Shown piece by piece: positions 1-13,309 of a stretch of 64,000 nt of DNA. Source of the DNA: Typhlomys cinereus (lineage: Eukaryota; Chordata; Mammalia; Rodentia; Platacanthomyidae). Position 1 is the stretch's first letter; each line of letters starts with the position of its first letter. The stretch is from positions 14,369,585 to 14,433,584 of the forward strand of contig JALPQD010000006.1 of NCBI GenBank assembly GCA_023101885.1. The letters are read 5' to 3'. The translations under genes were made by a program, and so were the position numbers. The notes under the pieces are model-generated. The model was not told the DNA's origin and made no database searches. It saw nothing but the letters and a program-made list of their open reading frames with translations.

Positions 1-230
1 GTAGTGTATACCCAGGATCAGTGAGTAAGTGCTTCCAAGTGGAACAAGGTGTTTGGAAAAAATCAGATGAGTATCCTTTCAGCTACAAAAGATCAAGTTG
101 TAGGATAACATAACTTTGCGATTGCCATTTTCCTCTGGAGACCACTTTTAACCCTTTTAGTTTATGTTTAGATCAGGCTTAAATATAGAAAAACATTAGC
201 CATTTCCTTTCCCCAGAAACTCATTTCCCA

Positions 231-562
231 GGCTGGAGAGGTGGCTCACGGGTTAAGCCTCTGCCTTGCAGGAGGAAGGTCCTGAGTTCGGATCCTAGAC
301 CCCACGTATAGATGCCGGGCGGAAGCAGGGGTGGCCTGCATTTCTGGTCCTGGTAGGGCAGAGCCTGTGAATCCTGGGGCAGAGTAAACAAGGAGGAGGT
401 GGAGGCGTCATTGGTGGTTCCTGAATTTGTCTGTGGTTCTACATACACACACATACATACACACATACATACACATGCAAACACATGCATACATGCACAA
501 TTGAATAAATAATAAAAAAATTTAAAAAAAGAACTTAGAAACCACTTTAAAAAAAAGAAAAA
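231..562 (+). mobile_element. tRNA-derived B2-like SINE, young subfamily
   Basis: Starts GGCTGGAGAGGTGGCTCACG. An A-box-like TGGCTCACGGG is at 242-252 and a B-box-like GTTCGGATC at 286-294. A unique body follows, then a CA-rich stretch and an A-rich tail with AATAAATAAT. Imperfect flanking duplications at 215-232 and 563-580 (AGAAAC..ATTTCC.AGG) support retroposition. It is closely similar to the copies at 24264 and 63064. Confidence 0.85.
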
Positions 563-580
563 AGAAACCTATTTCCTAGG

Positions 581-3500
581 ATATAGCCAATTGTGGCTTC
601 TGACCATTTCTATTTTTATGACTGAATAGATTTTGTTGTAATAATTGCCTCAGATAGCCATATATTTTTAACTTGTAGGACAGCCAAGGAATGGAACAGA
701 AAGTAACTTGGTATTTCTTCTTTGGGATTTGGAATCAAAGGGGTTGCTTACCAGGTACCTCAGAGTATTGGCAATTTGAGGGCTTGATTTCCACACTGAT
801 AGAGAGGAGAGATAACAAGAGACATCTCTTTGCTATTCTGTAACCTCTACAGTCCTTCAGTGAATCTCCTGAATCTGGTATTGAGTGATGTATTCCCAGC
901 AGTCATCAGTGACGGAGGAGGAGAAACCATCTGGGCTTGGTATTTTCCTCTTTGCTTTGAGACTTCTGTTGCCTTCTCCCTTCCAAGGCCAGTGCATCAC
1001 ATTCAGTCTGCCAACATTAGGATGCCTAGCCCGAAAAGTAGGCCATAGAGTAATGGAATATGTTAAGATGTTAAACTCACAAAAGAACCTTCTCATCCAT
1101 CTTTCTGGAATTTGGGAAGTCAGAGAGAAAACCCATTGCAGGGGAATTTTTTCCAAGATAGAGTGGCAAGAAAGCATTCATTCTTTAAGAATCTGAGTAT
1201 TCCAGGGGAAACCCTAAAAGAAAGCAATTTATCCTGGGCACAATGCATTGGAAATATATGATTATAGGTGTATCTCTTAAGTTTCTTTAGAATCCTAGTA
1301 AATATATCATGTGTAACTATCAAAATTAGAACACAGCCTGGAGGTCTGGTATTACTATCTTAATCTGGTATGGAAAATGCATTGAGCTTGTTGCGTGGGA
1401 TAGGGATGCCAGAAAACATTACATTGGCTAACCTCTCCTTTCTGAAGAAGTAAAGAGAACACTTGAGTTTGGTTAGTATGAATACAGCAGGAGACAAAAG
1501 TACACATGAAATAAGAGCAAGTATGTAAGTGTGTAAGTTTGAAATAGCAAAGGAAGGAATTTCATGGTCTCAACCTAAGAGAGGGAGTCTAATTCTTATC
1601 AGGAGGAAAGGAGAAAATTTGTTCTAAATGGGAAAAGCAAAGGATGTGACCCTCTGGGCTTCTAGGTCTGCTGGGACAGACGCCAAAGAAAGATGCAAGC
1701 CTAGGAGAGCATGTCCCATGTCCACAGGTGCTGCTGTTACTTTGGGAGTTTATGGGCAATTTGGGAAGGAGAAATCATCTCATGGCATGAACCTAGCCTT
1801 TGGCCCAATGTGAGGGTGACATAGGCCAAGAACAAGGGTCTGTGCCACTTTTGTATTGGCTCAGAAGTCAGAGAAGTCCCTCAGAAACCAAGCTGCTAAA
1901 ACAGTGAACCCTCAGTTAAAACCTCAACAGCCCCTGATGCGGAGCTTCCATCTAGTCAGAAAAGCTACTGGGATTATAGGTGTGAGCCATTATAACCAGC
2001 TAGAGGGATGATTTTTCAAATGTCAATCTACATTGTGAGCCTTTGATTTTAGCCTAGATAAGATACAGACTCCCCAGGACTCATTCCTATACCAATTGTT
2101 GTCCCAGTGTTCCCATATGTCAGTATTCTAACGCCGTCACTGTGTGTAAGTGAAGAGCTGAGAGATCTTGCTTAAAAAGAGGAAAACAGCACAAGCCCAA
2201 ACGTTGCTTTTCCAATATAATTTGTTCCAGTGAATGCTATTGGTTCCTAAAGCAGTCTTCAACCCCTCCCCAAGGCAGTACCATAATTTGACAGGCCCCA
2301 GAAAAGCAAGGAATATGATAAGTGGAAAAGGAATTGCCTCAGTAAGAGGCTGAGATCACATCTATTTATTCACATTTGAGCTTATAACATAGATACCTTT
2401 TATTAGTCTTACTCATTAAAATAATTTTTTAAAAATTTAACTTCAAAATTGGGTTAAGCTGTGACAGTTGGTTTTTAATGTTTTGCAAGTGTTAACTAAT
2501 GGGGAAATGAGATTCACTTTTATTTCCTCTTTTCTGGACATAAAAAATCTCTTATGAATTTGTAGATATGGCATTTGTAAGTAAAATTATTGTGAATTTT
2601 ACTATAGCTTTAGCTACTTGTGAATTTTGACAATTCAATAGCTCATTATTTAATTTATGAAACCTACCATAATCTATGGTTACAATGAAGCCTAATTAAC
2701 TTACTAGAAGTCTCAATTTTTTTCTCATTTTTATGTAGAATTTCCTCTTCACCTCCCACAATCTGAACATAATGTTGAAATCAGATGAAGCAGTAGTCCT
2801 AAATACTGGTTCTGTAGGCTTTCAGAGTGTCTCAGATTACTTTTGATGACCATTAAAAGTAAATTTATGTTGAATTGCCTCATATTTCACAAAGGAATGA
2901 GAATAGAAGAGGAGCGGAAGAATAAGATGGAGGAGCAAATGTGTACAGTTTAGTTACGACTGTGGAGACAAACAAATTAAATGTAGTATTAGAACACACT
3001 CATCTCCAAGGGTGCCGAAAGGCACTATGGTCTTCTAGAATTGTTTCTGAATTCTGATTTGCTGTGTGAATTAGAGAAAAATTACACAACCTCTGTTTTC
3101 AGTTATTCTTACAGGGAATGAGGGGCTGAGATTAGATCATCTAAAAGGGTCTCTCAGTCGCCTTTAATTGTACATGTAATTTAATATAATTTTGTGAACA
3201 ATTACAAGCCAAGTCTGGGACAATCTAGACAGATTTAGACCGGAATTATGTAGTTTAGCCATTTACACTGATAAAATTAGCAATATAACTCCCAAGTCTC
3301 TAGTTTTCTAGACATAAACATTAGAACTAAAAAATGATGATAAATAATTGTGTGCCTACCCTACATGTCAAAGGAAGGCACAAGTTGAATCCACTCATGG
3401 ATGCAGCACTTTCAGCTTAAAATTTTAAAGTTTACCCAGATAACAGATGGATATTCACAAGCAGAACAGTTTTTATTTATTTGTAATTCTTTTATGGTTT

Positions 3501-3611
3501 CACACCTGAAAACAATAAATTTCCACTACTTACTACCCAATCCCATCCCCCTCCTTTTCCCAGCCATTCTTCCCAGCCATTGTTACGTGCTTTTTCATGC
3601 TTATGTGGATG
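581..3611. other. intronic DNA without a gene
   Basis: AT-rich sequence. Short ORFs here have no recognisable domain. A short B1/Alu-like piece on the - strand lies at about 1955-2010 (ACTGGGATTATAGGTGTGAG). A degraded MIR on the + strand lies at about 3055-3140. I see nothing else. Confidence 0.6.
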
Positions 3612-3652
<41 letters not shown>

Positions 3653-3872
3653 TCAGAGGGCACCGTGTGTGCCTGTGGAGTTCCAAGACGGACTTCAGGA
3701 ATCATCCCGCATTGCTCTACCTCTTCTGCTTTGCTTTGGGGATTCCCAGGCCCCGCTTTCCAGAGTCGGAAGTGCAGGTTCTGCCGTTTCTACCCTTTTC
3801 TTCCATCATCTTCTGGATTTCAGTGATTGAACTCTGGTTGCCCTACCTTCTGAACTCTTTTACCAACCTCCC
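3612..3872 (-). mobile_element. B2-like SINE, old copy, with (TG)n
   Basis: Reverse-strand relative of the SINE at 12084. A (TG)n run at 3613-3651 corresponds to the CA-rich 3' part. It is followed by the complement of the family body (TTCAGGAATCATCCCGCATT, CCCAGGC, GCAGGTTCTGCC). The tRNA-like head near 3830-3870 is decayed. Confidence 0.7.
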
Positions 3873-6800
3873 AAATTATTTTTTACTTTAAAACAAATGT
3901 CACAGCTATTACCTTTGTAGAAAGCATATTCACTCACTGCATAATAAAACAGTATAGATTATCCCTTCTGACTTCTTAGTGCAGATCAGCATAATCTGGA
4001 AGATAGCTCATTAATTTTCTCTAAGTCTGGTAGACACAGATTTCTGCCTGAATGCATACATAACTGATCACCAGATGAGTCTGGAGTGGCTTATTGAAAT
4101 GAGTCCTACAGTGTCTAGGCATAGTTTAATTCACATGAAAAATAATAATAAAAACCAACAGAGTAGACCAATGAAAACAATCAACAAACTTGTTTCCTAT
4201 TTAATTTTCCCTGTTCTTATTAGTATGAAACCTAATAAATAATATCAAATACATGATCTCTGATTTTTTTTTGGCAAATTGCTACAAGATATAGTTGAAA
4301 GAATTGTGGGTTTATTACCTTTGCAGGTGAGGCAGAGCATGAAATGATAATTTCAAAAATATTTGAGCGAGAACTTCATTTGAATGCTTTTGTTTAGCCC
4401 CTTCTTACCCTGGCCTGACTGCTTATTATTTAAACATTAGCCAGATTGCCTGCTTGAGAAAAGTCCAGAAATGAGAGAGTTTGTTTATCAAAGAATGACC
4501 CTATTGGAACAGTTCCCTTTCATTGTATTCCAGTGCCCCATGACTTAAGATTTCCTGGAAGCAAAGTTATCTTTTCCACAATAAAGCTGGAAAATGTCAT
4601 CTGATATGACTTTTTTTTTAAAACGCATGCAACTAATTATCAAGAAACTTTACATCTTTTTAAAGTGTAGATTGTTATAATCATGATTTAATAAAGAAAT
4701 TTTTCTTAAATTTTTACTATAATATCTTAACCAGGTAAGGTAGGGTTTGGCTCTTGCTTATTCAATATGGTGAGCTCACATTTTCTACCAATACAACTAA
4801 GCCCAAGGATATGATTTTGTTTGAGATCAACTGGGTGCTCTTGTTTGTGTATTAAAGAGATTATTCTGTCTTTAAGTAAAGGCACTCATAGAAAGATTCT
4901 TACCTTCTATGCACTTCTATTCAGTAGCCTTGATTTTTATCTTTTTTTTTTGCCACCTTTCAAGCTAAGCTAGTGGTCCACTTTTGCCTTTGAAAACATT
5001 TCTAGATTTTGGCAACAGGCTTTAGAGCTCTTACACTCTACAAGCACATATTTCATAAGCCACAAACATATCCCTCCTTTTACTGGAACAGTTAAAGTTT
5101 CTCTTCTGCAGTAGACTAAAATTGGATGAGCATGAACTGGTGGGAAAGAGAGAGAATCTTGACTAGGTGCCCCTGTGAGCCAGGAATTGGCACCGTATAA
5201 GGCTCTTCTTGGGTTTCTACATTTAATGTTCATTTTTTCATGAATTATAAATAAATTATCATGCTTTATTTATGAAAAAAATTAAAAGCATTAAAAATAT
5301 ATATTGAATTTCTACATGAGAAAGTCCTTACCATAATAGTAACCACTGAACAATATTAGTAATAGTTACTTTTCAGAGCCAACACATGACCATTTACTTA
5401 GACATGCCATTCATTGTGAATGACTTTAAACCAACACATTTAATTCTTATAAAAACCCCATGAGAGTGGTACCAACATTACTGCCATTAACAGATAAGGA
5501 AAACGCAGCTATAAGAGGTTAAGTGACATACCAAAGCCTGGTAAGGGTCAGATAAAGAATTTAAATGCAAACAGCTTGGCTCTAAATCAGCTTTCTTAAC
5601 CATAGCTCTCTGCTGTCTGAAAGTACTTACGCAGTTATACTTAAATTAGCTATCTGCTTTTGTTTTCTTTCAATGGAATTAATAATTATCAAATTAAAAT
5701 TAGCAGTAAAAGATGATGAAATAATGTTGCTTGTGGACATGAATGACAGTTTTGTTTTATTTAGGTTTGCTTTATTATAACCCAGTATTTTGAAATTTCA
5801 CGTGTAAGATTAGATAGTAATATAAGCTCAATTTTTTCTGCTTGAAATTGAGATTTTATTTATTTAAAAAATTCTAAAACACATTCTTGAGTTTTGCTTT
5901 TTAAAAATTACCTTCAGTATATTGTGGATACAAATATTAAATGCCTATCTATTGGCAACATGATGGCAGAAATTGGGAATGATATCAGTGTCCTGATTTT
6001 TCTTTATGGGCATGTTTAGACATTTGCAAATCAACAATAAACCAAAATTTAAAAAATCTCTGCCTTTATGGAATATAAATTCTTGAAATAGTTCATATCA
6101 ACCAAAGAAGATTATAAAGGATACCACAAATTATCACATAATGTAAAGATATAATTTTAAGTGAAAAGAAAAAGTGGTTAATTCTATGAAGATCAAGTTT
6201 GAAAGTTGAAAACATGTTCACTATATCCTGAGTGTCATGAACATAAATTCAAATGACTCATCTTTGAGTATTTACTGTATACATTGACTGAATGTTAACA
6301 GCAGGTCTGCCTTCCACCTGCATGTCTTTTTTGATGAAAAGGATATCTTGATCCAGAACCCTGAGAAAAGAACTTTTGTGTGAATGATGTATCAGTGGCA
6401 ACCTTTAAGCCTATAATAATAATATTTAATAATTGAAGAGGATAGGGTAGAGGAAGAAGTCAGGCAAAGATCAGAGTTCAGGGGAATTGTGGGTCTCATC
6501 TTAGTGAGAGCTCAGAGACACAGATTCTACTGGACCGCACTTTCTTCTCTAAAGTAAAGGAGGTCAGAAGAGACATCATCCCTCTATCATCCATGGCTGA
6601 AATGCTTTCAATCTGCATCTCCTGGTCAAAGGTGCAGGTAAGGGTAGCAGTGAAGCTGCTAGGAGCCAGTTGTCAAAGTCTGGTAAGGAAAGAACTGAGA
6701 GGGTCACCAGTAACATCTATTACAAGGAACAACAGCAGGAGTGATGTGGTGATATTAGTAATATTATTTATTAATATTTATTGCTAATATTAAAATATTA

Positions 6801-9161
6801 GTCCTATTTTCTCTTCCTTACTTCCTCTCTCTTTCCTTTTTTTCTTTTTCTTTCTTTGCTGAATTTTTCTTTGCTGACTTAAATAGATATGCTTTTCTCA
6901 TTTTCTGAAAAATGTTTGAGAATAGGTTATTTAAATTTATCAAGAATAGAAAAGGTAGAACTGTAATTAAAAACTTCTGATTTGAAGTTATCCGTTGAAT
7001 GCATATTTGAGGAAACATTTTATCTTAATTAAAGGAAGTCATTTCCATTTTGAATTTATAATTTACAAACCTGCCCTCACAGTACAAACACAGTTTATAG
7101 GTCTTCCTTCACACACTGATTCCTTTTACTTTTCCAACAAAACTCTTCAAATAATTTTCATGTACCTAGGAAAAGTACATACTATAAAGTCCCAAAAGAT
7201 CACACCACCAACCTAACAGTGACCAAAATTTTACTCCATTTCTCTGCTTCTCCTAGATAACTTGATTTATTAAGCTGGAAGAGAGAGGCACCTAAGATTT
7301 TTCAATCAGCTGGGATTCTCACCTGGAATCCTGGGATGCCAAAAGGATAGATGCAAAACTGAAATGGCTTTTCACTGTTTTCTAACTGAAAAATATCTTT
7401 AATATCTATAAATGGGATGACTTGAATTATACATGATAAGTTGATCAGTTTCTAAATCAACAATGCAAACTTTGCTATTTGAGTATTTCCCCCTAATTAT
7501 TTTTTAATCAAAGAACACATTCTAATGACTCAAATCATAAAGCATGTTTTTCATGTCCCATGTCAACGACATTAACTAATTAACCTTTTATAATACAAAT
7601 ATGGAAAGAAAGCTATTACTGAATAGTCAGTTATATTTTAACTATTTATAATAAGCTAAAAATCTCAAATAGAATCTGTTTTTACCATATTTGGTAAGTG
7701 TATTTGAACTCAACAATTGAAGTTATATTTTAATTTTCAGCAGAGGTTTCTAAACTTTCTCAGTTCATGGCTAGGCAATTATCTGATGGGAACCTAGGGG
7801 TAAAAAGATACTTAACAACATTGATTATTAGTTTGTTAGGCCCCCAAAACTAAATAACAGTAGACTAAATAGTATTCTATAAATATTATTTCACATTTAA
7901 AAATTAATTGGGAATGTATTACTTGGAAATCCTATGGGTTCATTGTGGTACTCCAAGATGCATTAGTTAATTGTTTTTGAATCATGCCTTAAAATGGTGA
8001 TTCATTATAATATGCAAAGCGATGCAGATAACTTATGGTTACCATGTAAACTGTAAGTCCCCTAGGACTTCTGAACCTTCCTAAGCTTACTTAAAGGTCA
8101 TATTTTAACTAAACTAGAAAAAATTATTAATATGCCCTTTTTAATGTAATTAAAATTTTTAAACAATTTGATCTGTTTTTGTGAAAATTGGGGAGTTTGA
8201 AATGAATTATCTCCAATTCTCTTTCACTGAAGTAGAAAAAAATCAGGCTAGAACTGAGCTGAAAGTTTCCCCCCTCTGGCTGGTTTCCTTGCTGAGGAGC
8301 CCCTCAGGCTCCAGTGGTCCAACCTTAGGGTCACACAGATGACCTTTCTTAAATTCAATGGGTCATAAAACAAAAAAGATTCGGATGTGAGAAAGGGACC
8401 TATGAGGGAGGTAAGAGGAAGATAAGAGAGGGGTCTTTCAGGATGTAGCACATTCATGTAGAAAATTATCAAATTCAATCAAAAATATAAATAGAATTTG
8501 AGGTCACCCTGGGCTTCATAGAACAGAGAAACAAAAGCAAAGTTGATAATATTGTCCAAAAAGAACCACCATAATGAGTACAAAGTTGTATCATGTATCT
8601 ACAATCACATTTCCATTCAATAATGTAGCTCTTGTACTTTTCATTTTGCTTTCTTTTTCTTTCATTTTGATGATTCGATAAGATCATGAAACCAAACTAT
8701 AAGCTTCACTTTCTCAGCCAATCCAGTTGTTAAGGCATAAAGAAGAAGCCTACTTGGGTCATCTTCCTGGATCTTCTAGAGATGCAACTTATGAGGCTGG
8801 ATGGAGGGAAGTATAGGGATGGAAGAGTCAGGCCTGGAATCATCACTGCCCTTTTCTGTTCTGTGACCTCAGGCAAATGATTTACCCACATAGCTTCCGC
8901 TCCTTCAGCAATGAATGTAAGATAAGTAGGAAATTTCTTAAAGCTCTAGAATTTTGTGTCTCTGCCATATTTCAAAGTTTTTCAATAAAATTACAAAATA
9001 TACCATCTGCGTGTGTGTTTGTGTGCGTGCATGTGTGTATGTGTAAAATTTTCCTGCTATTTCAGAATGAAATGAAATTTTAAGACCAGTGGAAGGCAAC
9101 GATGGGCCAATGTTGTAGAATTGTTTATAGTCTACTTATTGCAGGGTGATGAGAATTTGCA

Positions 9162-9165
<4 letters not shown>
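3873..9165. other. intronic DNA without a gene
   Basis: Long AT-rich stretch. A MIR on the - strand is recognisable at about 5430-5625 (AGATAAGGAAAACGCAGCTA then TAAGAGGTTAAGTGACATAC). A MIR on the + strand is at about 8780-8935 (TTCTGTGACCTCAGGCAAAT). A TG-rich patch lies at 9009-9045. No exon-like sequence is recognised. Confidence 0.6.
5430..5625 (-). mobile_element. MIR SINE, degraded
   Basis: Contains the complement of the MIR core: ACAGATAAGGAAAAC, TAAGAGGTTAAGTGACATAC, then TTCTTAACCATAGCTCTCTG at the tRNA-like end. This is an ancient mammalian repeat. Confidence 0.75.

Positions 9166-9218
<53 letters not shown>
9166..9218. repeat. (GA)n microsatellite
   Basis: An essentially pure GA dinucleotide run of about 53 bp. 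Confidence 0.95.
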
Positions 9219-9219
<1 letters not shown>

Positions 9220-11049
9220 ACAGACCTCCTGGAATCTGGAATTTCGGTCATTAGAAGTCTATAATGAAGATAGTGCATGAATGGGATTTTGAATGCCTAA
9301 AAATATAGATAAGTAGATAGAAAAAAGGAAGACAAAATCACTAAGTTGAACTCTTCTGAACAGCACTGAGTAATACTCAAATAAGAATGCTAACATTTGT
9401 ATCTCTGCATCATATTTCTTAAATGTTCTGTGTTGTGGGAGTCATAATTGTTTTCCTCCATGCTGACACATTGTTCCTTTCATCTGATTTGCTGACAGAG
9501 CTACCTAATACTTCCATAGAAGTAGGTTCAATGGCCAGTTCTGACATGTAACAGAAATTAAATATTGCTGTCATCTTAGTGTAAGTATACTTGATTGTTA
9601 GGCAACAAGTTTTGGATTGGATTTTAACTGTTGGAAGTTGCTTTTTCCATCATGATCATGGTAAGAAATTCAGTGTGCTCAGGGAGAAAGTGTATCTCAT
9701 CCTGTGTTTGTTTTGTCAGCACATACACACACATACACAAAAAGAAATACGCTTATTAAATTTTATTTGTTTACTTCATTTAAGTCCAGAAATGATTGAC
9801 AGTTACTATATTAAGTCATGTAAGTTGTAATTATTGATCTTTCTGTGTCTATAATGAGAGAAGACAGAACACTAATTTTTGATGGTTTTGAAGGCTAATG
9901 TTTGAGAGATTTCCAAGATGAGTCAACGTAGCCCTTCTTTGGCTTTTATTTTTTATTTCTCAAGTCATCAAATCTCTTCTCCTATCAAATAAAAACACAC
10001 ACTTTTCTTTTATCTGCTAGAAATTCTGTACTCTGCCCTGGCTTCTGTAACAACAGCTTTTCTTAATTAATAGTCAGTCATATTTCTTTTTCAAATGTTT
10101 TCTGAGTTTTCTGTTTTCTGGATAGCTCTGTTCAATTAATAAATCATTTATGTCCTTATTTTAAGAGACTTTACAGTTGCATTCAGACACTATTGAGAAA
10201 GAAATTTTCCTTTTTGGTATTTTTTTTCTTTGGGAAACTACTTTTTCTCTTTTGGAATGAGAATGTTGATTTCCCAAATCCGTAAGTTAAATTAAAGGTA
10301 AACAAATTTGAAACTTCTAGGTTGAAATTAATATTTACCAGGCTGTGTTGTACCATTAAGTTTCATGGAGAATTTAAAACTTTCAGCTAATCTTCAAAAA
10401 GACAGAGCAAGTATTAGTATGCATATTATTTCTAGGAATATAATATAGTTAATGATATATACTATACTATAATAATATAACAGATAATATTCCAGCAGGA
10501 TCCCCTGATACTGGGAACCCAAAGAAAAGAAAGGGAATTTTACTTGTCTTAGCTCATGTGACTAGTTGGTGGGAAATAGTACAATATAGGTTAGGATAGG
10601 CCTAGTCCTAAGCTTTTGAGGGGAAAAGATTATATACAGGTATCATGAGACTTGGCTGCACTGCCTTTGACTTTTCTTCTTACTTAAGTTCTTATTTATC
10701 ACTCTTTGAAAAACTTAAGTGTATAGTGTTTTAACCAAAGGTAATATATTCTCTTCTTTCGAAGTCTCAGAAAGCAAGGGGTAAAAATGAAGGTATTGTT
10801 TGAACTATTATCCTGACATCAAAATTTATGGATCGTGGCTCAGTGTTTCAAATATAATTTAGAAGAGGACACAGGATTATGACAAGAGTAAAAATACACA
10901 TTCCAGTGACAACCAAAAATGATTTTGAGCTCCAGATTGACATCTGGTGTGCAGCTCAAGAGAAAGACCAAAAGGACCATATGTGAGTTAGCTACTAAAT
11001 GTGCTTTATTGCTTTCCTTTGAGCTTTCGAGGTGATGATACTTAATATT
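9219..11049. other. intronic DNA without a gene
   Basis: AT-rich single-copy-looking sequence with no repeat I can name. It includes very AT-rich patches at 10440-10490. The stretch 10840-11050 is of more balanced composition and could be conserved, but I cannot test that. Confidence 0.5.
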
Positions 11050-11079
11050 CAAGAAAGATGAAAATAAAAAAGGGAAGGG

Positions 11080-11520
11080 AAGCGCAACCCAGCCCAGTGG
11101 TGATTGGTAGAGTAATTGTGGGCATGGCCTCAGGATGATAGCGGCTTCTATTTAATCAATGTTGACAAGGCTGGGGAGAGCTGGGCAGGTCCCAAGAGGT
11201 AATGTTTTACTCGGAAATCCACTCAACCTAATTTCAGTAATGTAGGGCTGTGGAGGGACCTGGATGGAAGCCAAGAACCAGGGCCATTAGAGCTGTGTGG
11301 GCTACGGCAGCTGGGAACACCGCCATCCCTCCAGCCGCCCCGCAGCCAACCAGGCTGCCTGGCGGAGTGCGCGGAGCAGCCGCGGCTGCATATGCTCCTG
11401 GTGGTGCTCACCAACAGAAGGAAGCACAGACATGCTGTCCTCGCCCTTCTCTTTCGAGGAAACAAATGCAGTGCATACAGACAAGACCGCTTTCAGAACC
11501 TTTTCCAGCAGGATTTAGAG
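11080..11520. promoter_or_regulatory. GC-rich intronic island, candidate regulatory element
   Basis: The only clearly GC- and CpG-rich non-repeat block in the intron, densest at 11296-11400. It has two E-boxes, CAGCTG at 11308-11313 and CATATG at 11389-11394. An inverted CCAAT (ATTGG) is at 11102-11106, upstream of a TATTTAAT at about 11149. Several overlapping short ORFs on both strands reflect GC content, not a gene. The regulatory role is inference. Confidence 0.35.
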
Positions 11521-11639
11521 AACCAAGTTGGCATATATCTTTCTAGGGTCACTTTGAAATTGTCTTCCCAAATCCCTTTTTTTTCTTTTATCTTTTTTCA
11601 TTTTATTTTATTATTAGAGGAAGAACAATAAAGAGAGGG

Positions 11640-11836
11640 AGAAAGGGGGGGGAGAGAGAGAGAGAGAGAGAAAGGAGAGAGAGAGTCTGAATGCTATGAT
11701 GTACAAGTGGAGGTTAGAGGACAACTTTCTGAATTTGGGTCTCTCCTTCTGTAATTTGGGTTAGTGGGTACAGCTCAGAACAACAGGTTTGCCAGCAAAC
11801 ATCTTAACCTTCTGAAGGTGTCTTGCTGCCCTACCT
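11640..11836 (-). mobile_element. B2/B3-type SINE, old copy with GA-rich tail
   Basis: A T-rich block and purine-rich (GA) stretch at 11630-11685 precede GTACAAGTGGAGGTTAGAGG. This matches the complement of rodent B3/B2-type SINEs (usually GTGGAGGCCAGAGG). It ends in a decayed tRNA-like head (CATCTTAACCTTCTGAAGG). Confidence 0.6.
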
Positions 11837-11949
11837 ACCCTTTTTTATCTTTTAAAACCAGCATTGCATTGTCTCAAATGGCCACAGAATAGCTTGCATC
11901 TTTATTCTCTTAATGTGGTCTTGGTCTTTTTCCATGAATGGTCCTTTCT

Positions 11950-12050
11950 ATGAAAGGGTATAACTCAGCTCAGTGATAGATTGATTGTCGGCATGCCTAG
12001 ACTGTGTAAGGTTCTGGGTTTAATCCCCAGTACTAGACAGGGAAAGCAAT
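11950..12050 (+). mobile_element. ID-type SINE, degraded
   Basis: AACTCAGCTCAGTGATAGAT and GGTTCTGGGTTTAATCCCCA match the A- and B-box regions of the BC1/ID tRNA-Ala-derived SINE. An A-rich tail follows at 12040-12055. Confidence 0.7.
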
Positions 12051-12083
12051 GAAATAACAGTTGTGAATCAAAAATGGGAAAAC

Positions 12084-12312
12084 TGGGAATGGAGAGATGG
12101 CTCAGGAGTTAAGCTTCTACCTCACAAGCAGAAGGACCAAGTTCAGATCCCGAACTTCATGTAAAAACACCAGGCAAAAATGGCTCTGGCCTGCACTCCC
12201 AGCAAAGCAAAGAGGAGGTAGCACAATCCAGGGTGATTCCTGAAGTCACTCTTGGGCCTCCACAGGCACACACAGTGATTGTGCTATATACACTAAATAA
12301 ATAAATAAAAAT
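12084..12312 (+). mobile_element. B2-like SINE, old subfamily
   Basis: GGAATGGAGAGATGGCTCAG head, a B-box-like AGTTCAGATCC, the family body (CCAGGGTGATTCCTGAAGTC) and an (AAAT)n tail. It is clearly related to, but diverged from, the copy at 231. Confidence 0.8.
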
Positions 12313-13178
12313 CTGAGAACTACTAAGGATTTCCATTTCTAAAAATATATGATTCATACATAATCACTTTTGCCACTTCAAAAAATGACCAGAAATTATG
12401 CATCTTTAGGCTGAACCTTCTCATATAGCTATTCCATTCTTTTATTCACTCTTCTTTTTCCAACAAACACATAGTCTAGCAACTGCTGACACATGAAGTT
12501 CAAGAATGGTGATATTTTTGTTGCACCCTGCTCTGTTTCCAATTTACAAAATAGTATACAGTTTAATTTCTTTGATGGGAGAATTAAGTGGATTCATGAA
12601 TACATTTCCCTACCATTCCAGATTTGGAGTATTAATAATATATGACTTTATTGTCTATGATATTGACTTTCTCTTTTTAAGCTAATACATAAATGATAAA
12701 ATTCATGAAGTTTTGCAGGGAACCCTGGTGATTTTCTAACATGTCTTTGGGCTTAGAAAAGTTTTTTTTTTCCAAGGCTAAAATTCTATAGCATAGAAAG
12801 GTTCAAGTATTTGTTAAACAGATACAGAATTACCTTAGAATTCTTTTTGAAAGTAGGTAGTATGCACATCACTTAAAGGATGGAATAAAGAATATGTAGA
12901 CTAAACAAGTGTTAGAAGTTTTAAGTTTCACCTATGAATAAAATTTTTTACTTCTGAAAACATTACCATGTTTTACTTGAAAGTTCTCTCAATCTCATAT
13001 CTTAAAACAAATGTATAAGACATACCAACCACTGAAACACATTACCAGCTTTTTATGTATTGTAGGCTCATAAGAAAACTGGATTTGGGGAATTGATTCT
13101 GCCCCAATGAAAATTAATTTGGAGAGACACCATCAGTAAATAGATGACTAATGACTCTCAGGATGTTTGCTGTACCCA

Positions 13179-13179
<1 letters not shown>
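12313..13179. other. intronic DNA without a gene
   Basis: AT-rich sequence. I recognise no repeat and no exon. Confidence 0.5.
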
Positions 13180-13233
<54 letters not shown>

Positions 13234-13262
13234 AAGTATATATATATATGTATATACATTTA
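13180..13262. repeat. (CA)n followed by (TA)-rich microsatellite
   Basis: A pure CA run at 13180-13232, then TATATATATATGTATATACA. Such CA-to-TA junctions often arise by slippage. Confidence 0.95.
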
Positions 13263-13309
13263 TATAATACACTTATGCATATATGTGTATAATGTTTGTG
13301 TCTCTTAGC

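Noticed and set aside
231..562. A functional tRNA gene from the A- and B-box motifs
   Set aside because: The head lacks a full cloverleaf and is joined to a SINE body with a tail and target-site duplication.
11250..11631. Five overlapping ORFs in the GC-rich island
   Set aside because: High GC lowers stop frequency on all frames; none has a recognisable domain or clear splice signals. Kept only as a possible regulatory element.
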